Positions 42,898-52,278 of a DNA stretch of 64,000 nt are shown here, one piece after another. The translations under genes and the position numbers were made by a program. Below the pieces are notes generated by a model. It did not search any database. It saw only the letters and a program-made list of their open reading frames with translations, and was not told the origin of the DNA. The stretch is taken from contig NZ_CP016617.1 of assembly GCF_002741015.1 (NCBI RefSeq), positions 558,001-622,000 of the forward strand. The letters are read 5' to 3'. Source of the stretch: Microvirga ossetica (GTDB lineage Bacteria; Pseudomonadota; Alphaproteobacteria; Rhizobiales; Beijerinckiaceae). Position 1 is the stretch's first letter; each line of letters begins with the position of its first letter.

Positions 42898-43218
42898 CTA
42901 GCACGTGCCTTCCCCGTTCGACGATGCGCCCTCGCTGCTTCCGCCGCCGTTGCCGTTGTTGCTGGCCTCAGCCACCTTTCCACATCGATAGTTCTCGACC
43001 GCACGCTGCATCCGCTGCCCATCGGTTGCAAAATACCGGTTGCGAGAACTTGCCGGCCAAGGATCGATGACATGAGTCACAATGTTCGTTTGCACCGCAT
43101 TGCCGGCACTGAACGCGATCGTGTTCTTGCGGTCGACGTACTCGCCGCATGCGCTCAGGCAGTAGCTCGCGATAACGACGACAAGCACCGTGCGAGCGGT
43201 CTTTGCATACCCGATCAT
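42898..43218 (-). CDS. Small Tad-locus lipoprotein
   Basis: 106 residues. Signal peptide TARTVLVVVIASYCLSAC with lipobox LSAC, then EYVDRKNTIAFSAGNAVQTN, THVIDPWPASSRNRYFA and a Gly/Ser/Asn-rich low-complexity tail. The SGNA...N.....DPWP pattern is seen in small lipoproteins of tad loci in Bradyrhizobium-type bacteria. GGAGGAAG lies upstream. It sits between cpaC and tadD, the place where cpaD is found in other loci, but shows no CpaD similarity. Probable outer-membrane accessory. Confidence 0.7.
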   Translation of the reverse strand: MIGYAKTARTVLVVVIASYCLSACGEYVDRKNTIAFSAGNAVQTNIVTHVIDPWPASSRNRYFATDGQRMQRAVENYRCGKVAEASNNGNGGGSSEGASSNGEGTC

Positions 43219-43307
43219 TGTATTCTTCCTCCGTCGCGCTATCGAACTCCCAGTGTCACTCATCTCGGCTGGCCGTCGGTGCTGTCGAGAGTTGTCTTTG
43301 GAATGAA

Positions 43308-44858
43308 CTAGTATTTCGCCGTAACAATGCCGGCCGGAGCCAGTCTGGCAACACGCCGCCGTGCGGCTCCCACCGGCACCGTGGTGGGTTCCGACATGAT
43401 GTGTCCAAACGGTCCCCCGATTATCGCGCCGTTCGCCATGATCCATTGTTGGGTCGGCGAAGAGGTGGAGGAATCGCGCGGCTTCTCGACTTCCGTCTTC
43501 CCGGTAAGGAATAGATCAAGGTCGTTGGAGGGCAAAGTGGTGTCGAGCGGTGTTGCGATCATGTCGCCTGGCCTCGCCGGCCTTACGAGGTGCGGAGTGA
43601 CGATGACCACCAACTCAGTCTCGCGTGACAGAAACTCCGTGCTGCGAAACAGCGCGCCGAGAACCGGAATCGATCCCAACCAGGGAAACTGCTCGATATT
43701 GCGCTCGGTGACGTTTTGCAGAAGGCCTGCCAATGCAAAGCTCTGTCCGTCGCGAAGTTCGACGGTAGTTTTCGCCCGGCGCACGGACAGACCCGGTATC
43801 GAGATGCCGCCCGTGGTAATGGAAACCGTGGGGTCGACATCGCTGACCTCCGGCTCAAGCCTTAGATTGATCAGGCCGTTAGACAGGACTGTTGGTGTGA
43901 AATTCAGTTTCACACCAAATTCTTTATAGGAGACCGTGATCGTCGGGACGCCAGACTGGGTCGTGGATGAGACGGGGATCGGGATTTCGCCACCCGCACG
44001 GAACTCGGCGCTGTCGCCCGACATGGCGACGAGATTAGGCTCGGCAAGTCGGCGGACAAGGCCCTTCTGCTCGAGAGCATCGATCGTGACGTCGAGCATT
44101 CGCGAGTTGTTGGCGAAGCGGGCAAGGATCGTCGCGAACGGAACAGTCGAGCCGAGAAGCGTATCAATTCCCGGAATGCCCGCGACTGGATCAGCTGGTT
44201 GACCACGTCCAATTCGCGCGGCTCGCGTCTGGCCCAAATAGTCCGAGCGGATTCCGAACTCGCGCCCGGCGTTGCGGTTGACCTCGACAAAACGGACCTT
44301 CAACATCACCTGTTGCGGCGAGGCAACTCGGGTCGCGTTGATGACGCCCCCCGGAGAATTCGCCCGCGCGATTTCCACCGCCCGATCAACTGTCGGCGCG
44401 TCCGCGGCGTTTCCCTCCAGGATCAGCTGGTCGCCACTGCTGCGGACCCGAATGCCGCCCGCGCCAGTCCCAGCAGCAAGTTTCTCGGCGACGCTCCCGG
44501 TATCGGGGCCGACATCGACGTCGACCACACCGATAACGCGTCTCGAGTTGTCAAGAACCGAAACGTTGGTCGTGCCGGTCTTCTTGCCCAGGATGTAGAG
44601 GCTCTGGTCGCTCAGGGGAATGACATCCGCGATTTCCGCGGACCCGACCAGTACGTCGGTAAAGGGGTATTCCAGGCGAAGCGCCTGGGATTTGTTCACA
44701 GACACCCGGACGCGCAGTAGCTTCGCGCGCGGAGCGGTAGTTGCAACCTGGGCGGACACGGGGGTGATGAGGCGAGCACCGGGCGCCAAGAACGGCGCAT
44801 GTCCGAGTGCGAGTACGGCGCAGGTCGCCGCCAGCGCCAACGTTCTCGACCTACCCAT
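43308..44858 (-). CDS. cpaC: CpaC/RcpA outer-membrane secretin of the Tad system
   Basis: 516 residues with an N-terminal signal. Domain order: N0-like pilus-assembly domain (VNKSQALRLEYPFTDVLVGS; LYILGKKTGTTNVSVLD), BON-like stretch (VRSSGDQLILEGNAADAPTV), and the secretin core (PQQVMLKVRFVEVNRNAGRE to ... TELVVIVTPHLVRPA). It forms the multimeric outer-membrane channel for Flp pili. Divergent from the LuxR-type regulator at 45153, and first of three co-directional genes with the lipoprotein and tadD. Confidence 0.93.
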   Translation of the reverse strand: MGRSRTLALAATCAVLALGHAPFLAPGARLITPVSAQVATTAPRAKLLRVRVSVNKSQALRLEYPFTDVLVGSAEIADVIPLSDQSLYILGKKTGTTNVSVLDNSRRVIGVVDVDVGPDTGSVAEKLAAGTGAGGIRVRSSGDQLILEGNAADAPTVDRAVEIARANSPGGVINATRVASPQQVMLKVRFVEVNRNAGREFGIRSDYLGQTRAARIGRGQPADPVAGIPGIDTLLGSTVPFATILARFANNSRMLDVTIDALEQKGLVRRLAEPNLVAMSGDSAEFRAGGEIPIPVSSTTQSGVPTITVSYKEFGVKLNFTPTVLSNGLINLRLEPEVSDVDPTVSITTGGISIPGLSVRRAKTTVELRDGQSFALAGLLQNVTERNIEQFPWLGSIPVLGALFRSTEFLSRETELVVIVTPHLVRPARPGDMIATPLDTTLPSNDLDLFLTGKTEVEKPRDSSTSSPTQQWIMANGAIIGGPFGHIMSEPTTVPVGAARRRVARLAPAGIVTAKY

Positions 44859-45152
44859 ACCGCCCCCAAGCGAAACTATTGAATTTTCTGTTACCTGATT
44901 CCTTTATGTCCAAGAATGGTTAACGAAAACTTATGAATGGACCAGAACTGTACGGAAACTCTCGCGCAAAGCAGATTTTATCCGGAGCCAGATCTAGCTA
45001 TAACTGCTATTAACTTGGATATCCTAGTTTCGTAAAGTAGACCGGGAAGCCAAATGTGTGCTCAAAAAACAAAGTCGCCTACCTTGACTTTACGGGAATT
45101 TTTGAATAGCAATTAGGATTATAGTGCCAATGGCCTATAGGATTGCAGTACT
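44859..45152. promoter_or_regulatory. AT-rich divergent promoter region of cpaC and the regulator gene
   Basis: 294 bases between divergent starts, clearly more AT-rich than surroundings. No specific operator could be identified. Confidence 0.5.
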
Positions 45153-46046
45153 ATGAGCGTGCATCGGTCACAATGTTGTGTAACCGGGGAACTTTTTAAA
45201 GTTAGCGGAAAAGACCTCCGCTGCGACGCGGCGAAGCCGACGGTCGTTTCCAGTTCAGTCACTGACCTCTCATCTGGGGAGGTTCCGGTGCTACCCGCGC
45301 AATCCGTCGCGCTCATCGCCGATGCCGATGTTTATTTTCGAATGGCCGTCGGTGCTCTTCTGAGGCGCGAACTCGGCTTCTCCGACGTGATCGAAGTGCC
45401 CACATTTGACGAGGCGAAGGAGTATCTTCTTGGACATCCCGAAGCGTCCGTCGCCATTCTGGACCTTTCAATCCCGGATATGAAAGCCGCCGCGGGCCTT
45501 CGCATAATCCGCGCGTTGTTCCCGAGGATAAAGTTGGCCGTTACTTCGATCTCGACGTCGAGGCGCGACATTCTTTCGGCGCTGGAAGCCGGCGTCCATG
45601 GGTACGTGCCCAAAAACTTGAACGTCGCTGGACTGACATCTGCGCTCCGTCTTGTCCTTGACGGTGCGCTGTATGTGCCACCGATACTGGCCGAGGTGGC
45701 GCCACAAATTCCTGAATCGACGATAAGGCTGACCGACATGCGCGTCTTTTCCGATGCAACTGCACGGGGTCAGCTAACTCCTCGCCAAAAGGATGTTCTT
45801 GAACTTCTGGTTCAGGGCAAACCGAACAAGGAGATCGCGTCAGCACTCAATCTCGGAGAGGGAACGGTCAAAATTCACCTCGCCGCCATCTTCCGATACT
45901 TTGGCGTGAACAATCGCGCGGCGGCCGCAGTGGCCAGCGCACGTCCCCACCCCAGTCGAGATTTTTCGGTTCTGGGCCGCACGGCTAAGGCGGGGCCCAT
46001 TCCTAGCGAGAGCGCGGGAATGACACCGGTTGCCTTGTCGCTGTAA
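45153..46046 (+). CDS. NarL/FixJ-type response regulator of the Tad locus
   Basis: 297 residues. An unusual 50-residue N-terminal extension precedes the receiver (VALIADADVYFRMAVGALL; acidic Asp57/Asp59; phosphoacceptor Asp104 in AILDLSIPDM; Lys in HGYVPKNLN). The C-terminal LuxR HTH is LTPRQKDVLELLVQGKPNKE followed by IASALNLGEGTVKIHL. No cognate kinase is in the locus. Placement between cpaC and the tadG/tadE genes suggests control of pilus expression. The long N-terminus could reflect a mis-set start. Confidence 0.88.
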   Translation: MSVHRSQCCVTGELFKVSGKDLRCDAAKPTVVSSSVTDLSSGEVPVLPAQSVALIADADVYFRMAVGALLRRELGFSDVIEVPTFDEAKEYLLGHPEASVAILDLSIPDMKAAAGLRIIRALFPRIKLAVTSISTSRRDILSALEAGVHGYVPKNLNVAGLTSALRLVLDGALYVPPILAEVAPQIPESTIRLTDMRVFSDATARGQLTPRQKDVLELLVQGKPNKEIASALNLGEGTVKIHLAAIFRYFGVNNRAAAAVASARPHPSRDFSVLGRTAKAGPIPSESAGMTPVALSL

Positions 46047-46408
46047 GTGTCATAGGTGCGCCTTCAGCAAGTTCGTTGGATATTTGCGAGCGCAGCTTCG
46101 CCAACCATGAACATGATGTCTCGTATGGTACCCATTCGATCCGGCGAAACGTCGGTGACCAGCAATGTTCACCACACTAGACTCCCCCAAGACCGCATAG
46201 GCCATTCGGCCTAGTTGTCTTATGACGGCGTTTCGACAGATAATATTTTCCGATCCAGGTCTGATCGTCGGAACTCGGAACCGTCGCTTCTGCTTCTTAG
46301 AGCTTTGACCTTGCTTAGAATTCTATACTTCACATCCAGGATGGCGCCGCGAGCGACGCGCAGGTTCGCAGCCTAAACTGACGACCTAAGGGCACTAGGG
46401 GCAGCATC
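46047..46408. other. Intergenic region upstream of tadG-like gene
   Basis: No gene seen; promoter region for the three plus-strand TadG/TadE-like genes. Confidence 0.45.
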
Positions 46409-47770
46409 ATGAAATCGCTCGAGTTGGTTCGCGAAGGCGCTGTTTGGAAGGCGCTTCGAACTGCTGTCAGATCCTTTGTACGCGATCGAAGCGGCAGTGT
46501 TGCAGTGATGGCCGCGCTGGCTATGCCTGTCCTGATCGGCGTCACGGGACTGGGAGTAGAGGTCTCCTACTGGTATCTGACCCAGCGCTCTATGCAGAAT
46601 GCGGCCGATTCCGCCGCCATCGCAGCCGCCACGAACGGAACCGTGAACTACAGCGCCGAGGCCAAAGCAGCAGCAGCAAAATATGGCTATGTGCATGGGG
46701 CAAACAATATCTCGGTCACAGCGTCGAATACAGCACCCTGTCCTTCGGGCGGCGCCAATTGCTACAGCGCGACCATCACCGGGTACGTCCCTTTGTTTCT
46801 GTCTCAGGTTGTAGGCTACCGCGGCACCGCGACGGTGGACGGATCGCAACAAACAATGCTGAGCGCGAAGGCTGTTGCGCGGCTTGATCTGATGCCGCGG
46901 GAATATTGCATCCTGGCACTCGGGACGAGTGGTATCGCCTTCGGCACCAACGGCGCTCCGAAAGCTGATCTCACCGGTTGCAGCATTATGTCCAATGCTG
47001 GCGCCGACTGTAATGGCCACAATCTGGGGGCCGATTATGGTGATGCTGCAGGAAAAAACGAGGGGTGCGGTATCGTCCAGCGCTCGGACGTACCCCCACT
47101 GAGCGACCCTTACGCCGGGTTGAGGGACAACCTTCCGGCTGATCCGTGCGGAGGCAAATACCCCCAGATGGGAACAGCAGACTTCCCGGCTGCGAACACG
47201 TGGAACGGCACGGTCACTTTGCCTGCGGGACCCAAGAATGTTTGCGGCGACCTGGTGTTGGGGGGCGATGTCACGATCCAAACTCCCGCCGAGGGTGCCA
47301 TCCTTATAATTTGGAATGGTCAACTCTATACCGGCAAGAAGCCAAGCGGACGCACCATGAGCACCAATAGCGGCTCAGCTCTCACAATCGTGTTCACCGG
47401 AACAAACGGCGGCTACATACACAGTCCCAGTGGAGACGGAACCCTCGATTTCGCCGCCCCGACAACTGGCCCCTGGAAAGGCATCGCCATCTATCAGGAC
47501 CCGAACCTGACAACCGGCGTCGATATCTCGGAAGCCGGAAACACCCCAACCTGGAAGATTACCGGGATGGTTTATCTGCCCCATGCAAGCGTCACGTTGA
47601 GTGGCGTAATCAACAAGTCCAGCAACGGCGAATCGTGCTTCGGTCTTGTCGTCGATAACCTCCTTATCAATGGCACGGGCTCCATCTTGTCGACAGGCGG
47701 ATGCGCCGCGGCCGGCCTCGACCTGCCGACCGGAACCGCCCCGACGGGGCGCGGCACACTGGTCATGTGA
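46409..47770 (+). CDS. TadG-like pilus assembly protein (no VWA domain)
   Basis: 453 residues. The N-terminus is TadE/TadG-like: RDRSGSVAVMAALAMPVLIG (membrane helix) followed by VEVSYWYLTQRSMQNAADSA. The remaining 380 residues lack the VWA domain of classical TadG; they are Gly/Asn/Ser-rich with several Cys (CILALGTSGIAFGTNGAPKA; DLTGCSIMSN; TVTLPAGPKNVCGDLVLGGD), suggestive of a beta-solenoid-like exported domain. Probable minor pseudopilin or tip-associated protein. First of three co-directional genes, overlapping or closely followed by two TadE-like genes. Confidence 0.82.
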   Translation: MKSLELVREGAVWKALRTAVRSFVRDRSGSVAVMAALAMPVLIGVTGLGVEVSYWYLTQRSMQNAADSAAIAAATNGTVNYSAEAKAAAAKYGYVHGANNISVTASNTAPCPSGGANCYSATITGYVPLFLSQVVGYRGTATVDGSQQTMLSAKAVARLDLMPREYCILALGTSGIAFGTNGAPKADLTGCSIMSNAGADCNGHNLGADYGDAAGKNEGCGIVQRSDVPPLSDPYAGLRDNLPADPCGGKYPQMGTADFPAANTWNGTVTLPAGPKNVCGDLVLGGDVTIQTPAEGAILIIWNGQLYTGKKPSGRTMSTNSGSALTIVFTGTNGGYIHSPSGDGTLDFAAPTTGPWKGIAIYQDPNLTTGVDISEAGNTPTWKITGMVYLPHASVTLSGVINKSSNGESCFGLVVDNLLINGTGSILSTGGCAAAGLDLPTGTAPTGRGTLVM

Positions 47771-47780
47771 TGCTGCAATC

Positions 47781-48380
47781 ATGCAACTGCGCGGATCAGT
47801 CCTCATGAGTGGCAATCGTTTTCAAGACAGCCGCGACACGTCAGCCGGCGGGGTGTCTTTCTCCCTTTGCCACGATAACCGGGGCGTCGCCGGGATCGAG
47901 TTTGCCCTTGTTGCCGGCGCCTTGTGCATTCTGCTGCTCAACGGGATCGAAGTCGCTCGGTATGCTTACACGGTGATGCAAGTCCAGAACGCCGCGCAAA
48001 TCGGCGCACAGGCGGCCTGGAAGGCATGTGATCCGACCAGGGAACTGCCCGCCACGACCAAGTGTGCGGCGTTGAAGACGGCCGTCGCGACGGCGATCCA
48101 GAGCACCACCCTTGGCGCCAACGTCAAGCTGCCGGCGGGTTCTCCCACCGAAGCTTACTATTGCCTCAATAATTCGAATGCGCTGATTCCGGACGGCGGC
48201 ATCGCCCTTAGCAGCAAGCCAAGTAATTGCAATACGGTGGCGGGGGCACAGGCGGGCGCACCAGGAGATTACATCAAGATTGATGTAACCTACGCGTACC
48301 AACCTCTGTTTCTCGACTTCACGGTTGGGCGTCTATTCCCGTCGACCATTAGGAAGACGACGTACATGCGGTTACTCTAA
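47781..48380 (+). CDS. TadE-like minor pseudopilin (longer)
   Basis: About 199 residues (191 if the ATG at 47805 is used). DNRGVAGIEFALVAGALCIL is the TadE-type membrane segment with the conserved Glu after the processing site, followed by GIEVARYAYTVMQVQNAAQIG. The soluble C-terminal part has Cys pairs (WKACDPTRE; TTKCAALK; YYCLNNS; SNCNTV). TadE-like proteins are processed by the prepilin peptidase and join Flp pili as minor subunits. Separated from tadG-like by 10 bases. Confidence 0.82.
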   Translation: MQLRGSVLMSGNRFQDSRDTSAGGVSFSLCHDNRGVAGIEFALVAGALCILLLNGIEVARYAYTVMQVQNAAQIGAQAAWKACDPTRELPATTKCAALKTAVATAIQSTTLGANVKLPAGSPTEAYYCLNNSNALIPDGGIALSSKPSNCNTVAGAQAGAPGDYIKIDVTYAYQPLFLDFTVGRLFPSTIRKTTYMRLL

Positions 48381-48382
48381 AC

Positions 48383-48742
48383 ATGTGTAAGTGTCGGACG
48401 AGAGCACTGTCGAGCGATGAGCGTGGTGCAACCGCAATCGAATTCGCACTGATTGCACCGGTTTTCCTGGCAATGGTGCTCGGTATTTTTCACCTCTCGC
48501 TCCTGGGATTCACCGTCGCGAACCTGCACTATGCCGTCGAAAAAAAAGCCCGGTGCGATGCCATCTCGGCGGTCTGCCCTGACGCGTCAACATACTACTA
48601 CGCGCCTGACCCCGAGCCTGTCTTCACCATCAACAAGGGCACAGCCTGCGGCACGTCGGTCAATGCGACAGTCACCTACGAGTTGAATGTATTGATCTAT
48701 CAAAAGTCCATTCCGCTGTCGGCCGCGGCATGCTTCCCGTGA
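48383..48742 (+). CDS. TadE-like minor pseudopilin (shorter)
   Basis: 119 residues: SDERGATAIEFALIAPVFLA, with the Glu in the +5-like position, MVLGIFHLSLLGF membrane helix, and a short exported domain with four Cys. Two bases separate it from the previous stop, so translation is coupled. Third of the plus-strand pseudopilin genes, convergent with tadC. Confidence 0.85.
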   Translation: MCKCRTRALSSDERGATAIEFALIAPVFLAMVLGIFHLSLLGFTVANLHYAVEKKARCDAISAVCPDASTYYYAPDPEPVFTINKGTACGTSVNATVTYELNVLIYQKSIPLSAAACFP

Positions 48743-48751
48743 GGGAGGGGA

Positions 48752-49711
48752 CTAGACCTTCATCACCTGAATGACCGCCGGGGTGATGATGACAGCAAAC
48801 AGCACGGGCAGAAAGAAGATGATCATCGGAACCGTGAGCTTGGGTGGCAACGCGGCAGCTTTCTTCTCGGCCTCGTTCATTCTCATATCCCGGTTCTCCT
48901 GCGCTTGAACACGAAGCGACTGGCTGAGAGCGGTCCCGTATTTCTCCGATTGAATGAGGCTGGTGACGACCCCCTTCACGCCGTCCAGGCCTGTGCGATC
49001 GGCTAGGTTTTCATAGGCCTTGCGTCGATCCTGCAGGTAGGACAGCTCGGCGGTTGCGAGAGCGAACTCTTCCGCAAGCTCAACAGACTGCGACCCGATT
49101 TCTCCCGAGACCTTGCGAAGCGCGCCTTCGATGCCCATGCCGCTCTCCACACAGATGAGCAGAAGATCAAGGGCATCCGGCCATGACCGGCGGATCGAGA
49201 ACTGACGCTTCGAGATCTTGTTCTTCAGGTAGATCGCTGGTGCATAATAGCCGAGCCCGGCTGCCGCCATCACTATCGAGAGCTTCACGAAGAATGGATA
49301 GTCAAGGCGAAGAATGACGAAGACGTACAACGCCGCCAGAACGAGCATTCCCACAGGAGCGAGCTGGCGGATGGCAAGATAGGCGGTGATCGGCCCCTCG
49401 CCGCGATAGCCAGCCATCCGAAGCATCTTGACCGTTTCGCCATTTTCCGTCCCGGCGAGGTTGAGCCGGTCCACGATGAGCTTGTAGAGCCGCTTCGGTT
49501 CGGTGCGGAGCGAAATCTGTTTGCTTTGTGCGTTCAGCCGATTTCGCTCGCGCACCCGAATTCGTTCGTTCTCATTGGTGACCTGCACCATCCGCTCTGT
49601 AAGATGATCGCGGACGAAATACGGCCAAGCCACGACGAGCACCGCAGCAACCACCGCAACAGCCGCCGACAGCGCGATAAGCATATCCAAGTTGGCCGCG
49701 AGCAAATTCAT
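48752..49711 (-). CDS. tadC: TadC inner-membrane platform protein
   Basis: 319 residues with a GspF/T2SSF domain and about four membrane helices: N-terminal helices in ALSAAVAVVAAVLVVAWPYF and PVGMLVLAALYVFVILRL, and C-terminal PKLTVPMIIFFLPVLFAVII. The cytoplasmic segment SWPDALDLLLICVESGMGIE is the typical T2SSF motif. With TadB it forms the platform moved by CpaF. Eight bases downstream of tadB. Confidence 0.93.
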   Translation of the reverse strand: MNLLAANLDMLIALSAAVAVVAAVLVVAWPYFVRDHLTERMVQVTNENERIRVRERNRLNAQSKQISLRTEPKRLYKLIVDRLNLAGTENGETVKMLRMAGYRGEGPITAYLAIRQLAPVGMLVLAALYVFVILRLDYPFFVKLSIVMAAAGLGYYAPAIYLKNKISKRQFSIRRSWPDALDLLLICVESGMGIEGALRKVSGEIGSQSVELAEEFALATAELSYLQDRRKAYENLADRTGLDGVKGVVTSLIQSEKYGTALSQSLRVQAQENRDMRMNEAEKKAAALPPKLTVPMIIFFLPVLFAVIITPAVIQVMKV

Positions 49712-49719
49712 GGCGAGCC

Positions 49720-50721
49720 TTAGAAGTCGAAGTTGATCATCTTACGCATCATCAGAATGCCGAATCCCATCCAGACAGCAGCGGCAGCAAGGACCGTTTT
49801 GCCGATGAAGGTGGTGAACAGCAGCGAGATGTAGTCGGGCGCTGAAAGGTACAGCAGACAGGTGACCACCACCGGCAAAGACCCGATGATCCCGGCGGAG
49901 GCTGTCGCCTCGGAACTCATCGCCTTGATTTTTCCCGCCATTTTCTTTCGCTCTCGCAGGACCTTGGAGAGGTTTCCGAGGGCCTCCGAGAGATTTCCTC
50001 CGGAGCGACTCTGAAGTGAGATGACGATGGCGAAGAAATTGGCTTCCGCGACGGGGATGCGTTCTGCAAGCCGCTGTACCGCCTGGTCTATCGGAACACC
50101 CAACGTCTGATCGTCGAGGATGATCTTGAACTCGCTCCGTACCGGCTCCTTCGCCTCGCTCGCAATCATCTTCAGGCAATCCACGAGCGGCAATCCGGCT
50201 TTGACACCGCGCACGATCACGTCCACCGCGTTGGCGAATTCGGCGGTGAAGGCCTTGAATCGTGCGTTCCGCTTCCGGTTGACATAGAGATGGGGTAGGA
50301 GCAGACCGCCGGCCGCGCCAAAGCCGATGGCGGGAAGCGAACTGACGCCGAAAAGAGCGAGCGCGACCCCGAACGACATGACAGCGGCAATGACGCAGGC
50401 GATAAAATAAGTCTTCTTAGTCCAACCCAAACCAGCCTGCCGCATCCGGATGCCAAGCGAGGGCTTCACCCCTCTCTTCGCCTTTTGCTGTTCTTCGAGA
50501 TTGCGTAGCGTGGTTTCGATCGAGCGCTTGCGACTGCCCTCCTCGGAACCCACAGCGCGACCAACCGGCCCATCCCAAATTGCGATCGCAGCGAGCCGCT
50601 TATCGGCCTCCGAGCGCCCTCCCACGCGAGCGTAGAGCAGAGAAATCACGACGCCGCCAACACATATAGCGGCGAGCACGGCAGCGAGAACCGGAACGAG
50701 GTCTGGCGACAAGACCGGCAT
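49720..50721 (-). CDS. tadB: TadB inner-membrane platform protein
   Basis: 333 residues, T2SSF domain with FTAEFANAVDVIVRGVKAGL and FFAIVISLQSRSGGNLSEAL, the hallmark motifs. Membrane helices at the N-terminus (PVLAAVLAAICVGGVVISLL) and C-terminus. The ATG at 50721 overlaps the cpaF stop by one base (TGATG); a GTG one codon earlier overlaps by two. Partner of TadC. Confidence 0.93.
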   Translation of the reverse strand: MPVLSPDLVPVLAAVLAAICVGGVVISLLYARVGGRSEADKRLAAIAIWDGPVGRAVGSEEGSRKRSIETTLRNLEEQQKAKRGVKPSLGIRMRQAGLGWTKKTYFIACVIAAVMSFGVALALFGVSSLPAIGFGAAGGLLLPHLYVNRKRNARFKAFTAEFANAVDVIVRGVKAGLPLVDCLKMIASEAKEPVRSEFKIILDDQTLGVPIDQAVQRLAERIPVAEANFFAIVISLQSRSGGNLSEALGNLSKVLRERKKMAGKIKAMSSEATASAGIIGSLPVVVTCLLYLSAPDYISLLFTTFIGKTVLAAAAVWMGFGILMMRKMINFDF

Positions 50722-52214
50722 CACATCGCGACTTTCTCGGCAGCATCGAGCGCCGCAGCAAGGCGCTTCTCCTCGCCATAATAGCGCGCCCTGTCCCAGA
50801 AGCGTGGGCGCCCCACGCCGGTTGAGCGGTGCTGCCCGATAACATTACCTTGCGCGTCTTCGCCAAGCATGTCGTAGATGAATAGATCCTGCGTGGTCAC
50901 GACATCTCCTTCGAGACCGAGAACCTCAGTGATATGGGTTATCCGGCGCGACCCGTCCCGCAGGCGGGCGGCCTGGATAATCACGTCGATCGAGGACACG
51001 ATCATTTCGCGAATTGTCTTGGATGGCAGTGAATAGCCGCCCATCGTGATCATGGACTCCAGACGGGATAGCGCTTCACGCGGGGAGTTCGAGTGGAGCG
51101 TTCCCATTGAGCCATCGTGTCCCGTGTTCATTGCCTGCAACAGATCGAAAGCCTCGGGACCACGCACCTCGCCGACGATAATGCGTTCAGGGCGCATGCG
51201 AAGGCAGTTCTTCACAAGGTCGCGCATCGTTACCTGGCCTTCGCCTTCAAGGTTGGGAGGCCGGGTTTCCAGACGGACCACGTGTGGCTGCTGCAGTTGA
51301 AGTTCCGCCGCATCCTCGCAGGTTATCACGCGTTCATCGGGCTCGATGTAGGCCGTGAGGCAGTTCAGCAGGGTCGTCTTGCCCGAGCCGGTGCCTCCAG
51401 AAATGAGGACGTTGCAACGGACGCGGCCGATGATCTGCAGGATCTCGGCGCCTTCCCTCGAGATGGCGCCGAACTTGACGAGTTGATCGAGCGTGAGCTT
51501 ATCTTTCTTGAACTTTCGGATCGTCAGGCTCGGGCCATCGATTGCCAGGGGAAACGCGATCACGTTCACGCGCGAGCCATCGGCCAGACGCGCGTCGCAG
51601 ATCGGGCTCGATTCGTCGACGCGGCGACCGACCTGGCTCACGATGCGTTGGCAGATGTGGAGCAACTGTGCATTGTCGCGGAAGTGGATATCAGTCCTCT
51701 GTACCTTACCCCCGACTTCGATGTAGACCGTGTCGGCGCCGTTCACCATGATATCGGCGATGTCATCGCGGGCGAGGAGAGATTCGAGCGGCCCGTAACC
51801 GAGGACGTCGTTGCAGATGTCGCGCAGGAGATCATCCTGCTCCGAAATCGACATGACGATCTTCTTCGCCGTCACAATATCGGTCACGATCTCGCCGATT
51901 GCGTCGCGGGCCTGGATCACATCCATCTTTGCTAATTGTGAAACGTCGATCGCTTCGATCAATGCGGCGAAAACCTGCGTCTTGAGGAGATAGTATTCAT
52001 CGGATTTCGGTGCTTGTGGCCGCATCACGGCTGGCGCATCCGGCGTTCGGGGAGCCGTGGGAACAACGGCACGGCTGCGTGCATTCGGTTCCTTCGGTGG
52101 CGACGCTTTCCCCGCTGCAATCGGGACTCCCGCCGCCGCATTGACGCTTGCTGCCCGCTGGAGCAGCGGGACCTCGCCTGGCGTTTCACTTGGCTGGCTT
52201 CGTTTGCCGAACAT
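50721..52214 (-). CDS. cpaF: CpaF/TadA secretion ATPase
   Basis: 497 residues. Type II/IV secretion ATPase core: Walker [11 protein letters not shown] at about 272-281, Asp box around [11 protein letters not shown], Walker [12 protein letters not shown] and His box [18 protein letters not shown]-terminal about 80 residues are Pro/Ala-rich. It hexamerises and powers both extension and retraction of Tad pili. The gene lies between cpaE and tadB with overlap to the latter. Confidence 0.95.
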   Translation of the reverse strand: MFGKRSQPSETPGEVPLLQRAASVNAAAGVPIAAGKASPPKEPNARSRAVVPTAPRTPDAPAVMRPQAPKSDEYYLLKTQVFAALIEAIDVSQLAKMDVIQARDAIGEIVTDIVTAKKIVMSISEQDDLLRDICNDVLGYGPLESLLARDDIADIMVNGADTVYIEVGGKVQRTDIHFRDNAQLLHICQRIVSQVGRRVDESSPICDARLADGSRVNVIAFPLAIDGPSLTIRKFKKDKLTLDQLVKFGAISREGAEILQIIGRVRCNVLISGGTGSGKTTLLNCLTAYIEPDERVITCEDAAELQLQQPHVVRLETRPPNLEGEGQVTMRDLVKNCLRMRPERIIVGEVRGPEAFDLLQAMNTGHDGSMGTLHSNSPREALSRLESMITMGGYSLPSKTIREMIVSSIDVIIQAARLRDGSRRITHITEVLGLEGDVVTTQDLFIYDMLGEDAQGNVIGQHRSTGVGRPRFWDRARYYGEEKRLAAALDAAEKVAM

Positions 52215-52278
52215 GATGGAAGTCCCTTATCGTCTCGTGCATTGGAGCAATCCTGCTCCGTGGTTCGACGGCCGCTTC

